This document shows positions 61,282-64,000 of a stretch of DNA of 64,000 bases, piece after piece. Source of the DNA: Brevibacillus formosus (lineage in GTDB: Bacteria; Bacillota; Bacilli; Brevibacillales; Brevibacillaceae); NCBI RefSeq assembly GCF_003013405.1, contig NZ_PXZL01000033.1, positions 1 through 64,000 on the forward strand, given 5' to 3'. Made by a program: the position numbers and the translations under genes. How positions within the stretch are numbered: position 1 is the first letter of the stretch; every line of letters begins with the position of its first letter. The notes beneath the pieces were generated by a model. The model made no database searches. It worked only from the letters and a program-made list of their open reading frames with translations, and was not told the DNA's origin.

Positions 61282-62307
61282 TTATGCGCCGATATACTTG
61301 GCATGGAGCGAACGTGCCAGGCTGACGTCATCTGTGCCTTGCACGAGGACGCGACCATCTGGGAAAATGACGAGCGTGTAAGAATCGACTCGGAAACGCA
61401 GTAAAAACTTGTTTTGCTCAATTTGCCCCAAAGGTGAGAGTCTATCAGCCAATGCGTTCAGATCAAGTGTCATTGCAATGGCTGGCGAGATTTGTACGGT
61501 GTCTCGACCGCAAAGCGAAACGGCTTGTCCATCTTGGGTATCCGGCTGCAAAAACGAAAATTGCTTCTGCCCACATGTCGGACAATCGTCTCGGCGGGCA
61601 TTGACCACCTTGATTTGCTGATGGCGATTATGCCAAATCTCAAAGTGCTCCAAATTCGGATTGAGCTCATCGGTTGCGCCTACTAACAGCTTGAATGCTT
61701 CTGTCGCCTGATAGGAGGCAACGATGTGAATGATCGGTCCGATGACGCCAGCCGTGTCACAGGTAGGCATCTCACCCGGGTTTGGCGCTTCAGGAAAAAG
61801 ACAGCGCAAGCAAGGCGTGATTCCTGGGCGAATCGCGGTAAAGGTTCCAGTCGCACTTACAGCGCCACCGTACACCCACGGAATGCCATGCTTGACGCAA
61901 ACATCGTTCACGAGGTATCTCACCTGAAAATTATCCGTCGCATCCAGAACGAGATCGACGTCTGCCAGCAATTCCTCCGCATTGTAAGCGGTGAGGTCTG
62001 CGACAATCGGTTCAATCGTGACAGCTGAGTTGATCTTTGTCAGCTTGGCGTGGGCTGCGATTGCTTTTGGCAAATGCTCGGCTGCATCGGACTCGTCGTA
62101 GAGCATTTGACGCTGCAGGTTGCTCGGCTCGACGAAGTCGCGGTCAATGATGCGGACAAAGCCTACTCCAGCACGGACCATATGATTGGAGAGAACAGTT
62201 CCGAGCGCTCCCATGCCGACGATCGCTACACGGCTTTTTCCGAGCTTCTCCTGTCCACTCCGCCCGATTGGATGAAACAATATCTGACGGGAATAGCGAG
62301 TATCCAA
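61282..62307 (-). CDS. moeB: MoeB/ThiF-family adenylyltransferase
   Basis: An E1-like enzyme that adenylates the C-terminal Gly of a ubiquitin-fold sulfur carrier, here probably MoaD for molybdopterin. It has 341 residues with RYSRQILFHPIGRSGQEKL, nucleotide site VAIVGMGALGTVLSNHMVRAG, RDFVEPSNLQRQ, D in VLDATDNFQVRY, and zinc pairs CLRC and CPTCG. The C-terminal ~60 residues resemble a small ubiquitin-like/MoaD-type extension. The TTG at 62307 is chosen: GGTGGAG, at the very end of the upstream gene, is 7 bases before it, and the next residues match the family start. It is translated just after the moaD-moaE gene. Confidence 0.85.
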   Translation of the reverse strand: MDTRYSRQILFHPIGRSGQEKLGKSRVAIVGMGALGTVLSNHMVRAGVGFVRIIDRDFVEPSNLQRQMLYDESDAAEHLPKAIAAHAKLTKINSAVTIEPIVADLTAYNAEELLADVDLVLDATDNFQVRYLVNDVCVKHGIPWVYGGAVSATGTFTAIRPGITPCLRCLFPEAPNPGEMPTCDTAGVIGPIIHIVASYQATEAFKLLVGATDELNPNLEHFEIWHNRHQQIKVVNARRDDCPTCGQKQFSFLQPDTQDGQAVSLCGRDTVQISPAIAMTLDLNALADRLSPLGQIEQNKFLLRFRVDSYTLVIFPDGRVLVQGTDDVSLARSLHAKYIGA

Positions 62308-62311
62308 GGCG

Positions 62312-63019
62312 TTACTCCACCTTTCCTTCTGGCATCGCAAGCGGATTCCACGGTCCTTGTTGATGTCCCTTCCATTCGCTTCCATCTTCCCACATTTCTT
62401 TTTTCCAAATGGGAACGATCTGCTTGAGTCGTTCGATGGCATAACGGCCTGCTTCAAACGATTCGTTGCGATGCGCTGTTGCAACAGCACAAACAACCGC
62501 AATCTCTTCGACAGCCAAATTACCGATACGATGGTGCATCGCGACTTGCGCTCCCGGCCAGCGTTCCTCGATCTCAGCTGCGACCTGCTTCATTTTTTCA
62601 ACAGCCATAGGGGCATATGCTTCATAGGACAAATACACCGTGCGTTGACCATGGGTAAATTCCCGAACAGTTCCGACAAAAGTAAGGATCGCCCCTGCAT
62701 GCGGGTTGCTCACCAGACGAACGAGCTTGTCCGCAGAAATGGGCTCCTCGGTAATGGCGAAGCGGGGGTCTTCCTCTCCGCCGCTTACAGGAGGCAAGAG
62801 GGCAATCTCATCGTCGGCTGAAATAACCTGGTTTTTCGCAGCATATTCATGGTTGATGGAGACAAAACAGCTGCCCAAAAGCGCAGAGAGCGCAGGATAT
62901 TCTTTTTCCACTGCTTGCAGAAGATCGCTAACGGTCGCGCCTTCAGATAAGGTCAACTGTACTTCCCGGGCATTCGCGCGTTCAGCGAGTCCGGCAAATA
63001 ACAAGATCGTAATGGTCAA
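62312..63019 (-). CDS. Fused MoaD-MoaE molybdopterin synthase
   Basis: Both subunits of molybdopterin synthase in one protein of 235 residues. Residues 1-81 are MoaD (TITILLFAGLAERAN) ending in the Gly-Gly pair (G80-G81) that must carry the thiocarboxylate. MoaE follows (about 90-220: GAILTFVGTVREFTHG, YEAYAPMAVEKM, HRIGNLAVEEIAVVCAV, VPIWKKE). Because the Gly pair is internal, cleavage after it would be needed for normal chemistry, as reported for the mycobacterial fusion MoaX. The TTG start follows GAGGAA. The stop is 4 bp from the moeB start. Confidence 0.88.
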   Translation of the reverse strand: MTITILLFAGLAERANAREVQLTLSEGATVSDLLQAVEKEYPALSALLGSCFVSINHEYAAKNQVISADDEIALLPPVSGGEEDPRFAITEEPISADKLVRLVSNPHAGAILTFVGTVREFTHGQRTVYLSYEAYAPMAVEKMKQVAAEIEERWPGAQVAMHHRIGNLAVEEIAVVCAVATAHRNESFEAGRYAIERLKQIVPIWKKEMWEDGSEWKGHQQGPWNPLAMPEGKVE

Positions 63020-63124
63020 GACAATTCCTCATTTCCCTGGATGATACTACTCTCTAGGCTAGACGATATCATAAACTAATCAAAGTTGCCAATGAATGGG
63101 GTGTGTCAATCAGGGGTTGTGATG

Positions 63125-63943
63125 CTAAGGGGCGAAGCCTTCCTGACTCAAATAAATCTGATCCGGGGGGAAGACACGTAATAGCCGATCATAGACGATT
63201 CGATAGGCGGAAGGGTCATACCATTGTTCCAGCCCAAGCTGTTCATAGAGAGCGGGAATTCCGTTTCTTTTCGTTCGTTTACCGCCGCTGCCATCTCCCA
63301 TGTAAAAATCGTCGACACAGACACGGGTGACCAAGGGGCGCAAAATCTCCGGGAATGACTCACTGCTAGGCAAAACAGGGGCAATCGTTGCTTGTGTAGG
63401 AATGCCTGCTTCCGCCAAGCGCTGGAGTGTTTTGAGCCGCGCTTGAATGGGGGGAGCTTGTGGGCTAAAGTGCCTGCGAATCTCCTCCAAATCGGTCTCG
63501 ACGGTCATGCTGACGCGGACGCGATCACCCAGCAGGAGCAACAAATCGGCATCCCGCCAAACCAAGGGACTTCTCGTCTGCACCAGCAAAAAATCGGGTG
63601 GATTCTCTACCATGACTTCGAGTAAAGACCGCGTTACCTTTTCTGTTTGTTCGATGGGCTGGTACGGGTCTGTACTCGAAGACATGAAGATGGTCACCTT
63701 TCCTTTTTTCTTAGCCCGCAAAAGCTCCTTGCGCAATAAATCGGCAGCTTGCTGCTTGATGTCAACCCACGTGCCCCATTGCTCGTTGCGAAACAAAGAG
63801 ACAGGCATTTGCCGAACATAGCAATAGGAGCAGGCGAAGGAACAGCCCGTATACGGATTGAGCGAGTGGGTGTAATCCGCAAGAAATCCGCTTCCTTTAT
63901 TGAGGAGGGTTTTCGGCATTTTATAGGAAAGGATGCTTTTCAT
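63125..63943 (-). CDS. SPL-family radical SAM protein
   Basis: A protein of 272 residues with the radical-SAM cluster motif CSFACSYCYV (C34, C38, C41). It belongs to the spore photoproduct lyase-like group of short radical SAM proteins (TLLNKGSGFLADYTHSLNPYTGC, then MSSSTDPYQPIEQ and LVQTRSPLV). True spore photoproduct lyase is longer, so the substrate is uncertain. GAGGAA precedes the start. It ends at 63125; no clear terminator is seen in the 105 bases before the moaD-moaE gene. Confidence 0.83.
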   Translation of the reverse strand: MKSILSYKMPKTLLNKGSGFLADYTHSLNPYTGCSFACSYCYVRQMPVSLFRNEQWGTWVDIKQQAADLLRKELLRAKKKGKVTIFMSSSTDPYQPIEQTEKVTRSLLEVMVENPPDFLLVQTRSPLVWRDADLLLLLGDRVRVSMTVETDLEEIRRHFSPQAPPIQARLKTLQRLAEAGIPTQATIAPVLPSSESFPEILRPLVTRVCVDDFYMGDGSGGKRTKRNGIPALYEQLGLEQWYDPSAYRIVYDRLLRVFPPDQIYLSQEGFAP

Positions 63944-64000
63944 ATGGGGCGTTCCTCACTTTGCATCATGAAAAATAATTCCGAGGCTGTAGCGGGTTCC

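Noticed and set aside
1-64000. CRISPR arrays, tRNA or rRNA genes, insertion sequences and integrative-element ends
   Set aside because: No regularly spaced repeats, cloverleaf-type sequences, transposase-like frames or flanking direct repeats were recognised on reading both strands. Small or degenerate examples could be missed without computation.

Overview
The window looks like chromosomal DNA of a spore-forming, Gram-positive bacterium of the Brevibacillus/Paenibacillus type. This is inferred from the gene families (hutU/hutI, citB-type aconitase, YheC/YheD-like ATP-grasp protein, BmrA-like exporter, ECF41 sigma factor), from strong AGGAGG-type ribosome binding sites, from the frequent GTG/TTG starts and from moderate GC. 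No rRNA, tRNA, CRISPR array, transposase or integrase was seen. About 50 protein genes are supported.

Layout. 1-4618: a sigma-54 unit, with a -24/-12 promoter, diaminopropionate ammonia-lyase, an M20 hydrolase and a sigma-54 enhancer-binding regulator. 4718-5602: signal peptidase I and a small secreted peptide. 5698-11721: an AraC-type regulator with an odd receiver domain, then hutU, hutI and a YjiH-type membrane protein. 11794-12432: a PPOX flavoprotein.

12487-42077 is the centrepiece: a complete extracellular contractile injection system (eCIS, Afp/PVC-like). A three-gene cassette on the minus strand carries a DUF4157 toxin-like protein, a membrane-anchored MORN-repeat protein and a DUF4280 PAAR-like tip. 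Facing away from it are 18 plus-strand genes: a membrane sensor with a degenerate cyclase domain, AAA+ ATPase, DUF4255 cap, a carboxypeptidase-regulatory-like protein, one sheath, two tube proteins, small assembly proteins, a cysteine-free 1277-residue protein that is the best tape-measure candidate, LysM tube-cap protein, a spike split over two genes, gp25, two baseplate J-like proteins, a tail-protein-I-like protein and an uncharacterised last gene. No capsid, terminase, integrase or lysis genes accompany it, so it is neither a prophage nor obviously phage-derived in the recent past.

42156-51385: aldo/keto reductase, YheC/D-like protein, IclR regulator, glycosyltransferase, a TetR/DUF4188 operon, two paralogous FAD-dependent oxidoreductases around an ECF41 sigma-factor gene, and a DUF3892 protein. 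51456-57433 (minus strand): small protein, lipoprotein phosphodiesterase, alanine racemase, aconitase. 57725-61218: ABC exporter with its own two-component system. 61282-63943 (minus strand): MoeB/ThiF-like protein, fused MoaD-MoaE, and an SPL-family radical SAM protein.

Three regulatory links can be read directly from the DNA. The sigma-54 promoter and its regulator bracket the dpaL operon. The ECF41-type promoter TGTCACA-N16-(C/A)GAC occurs upstream of both oxidoreductase genes. A 19-bp palindrome in front of the IclR-family gene recurs with 17/19 identity in the 5' region of the aconitase gene 13.5 kb away.
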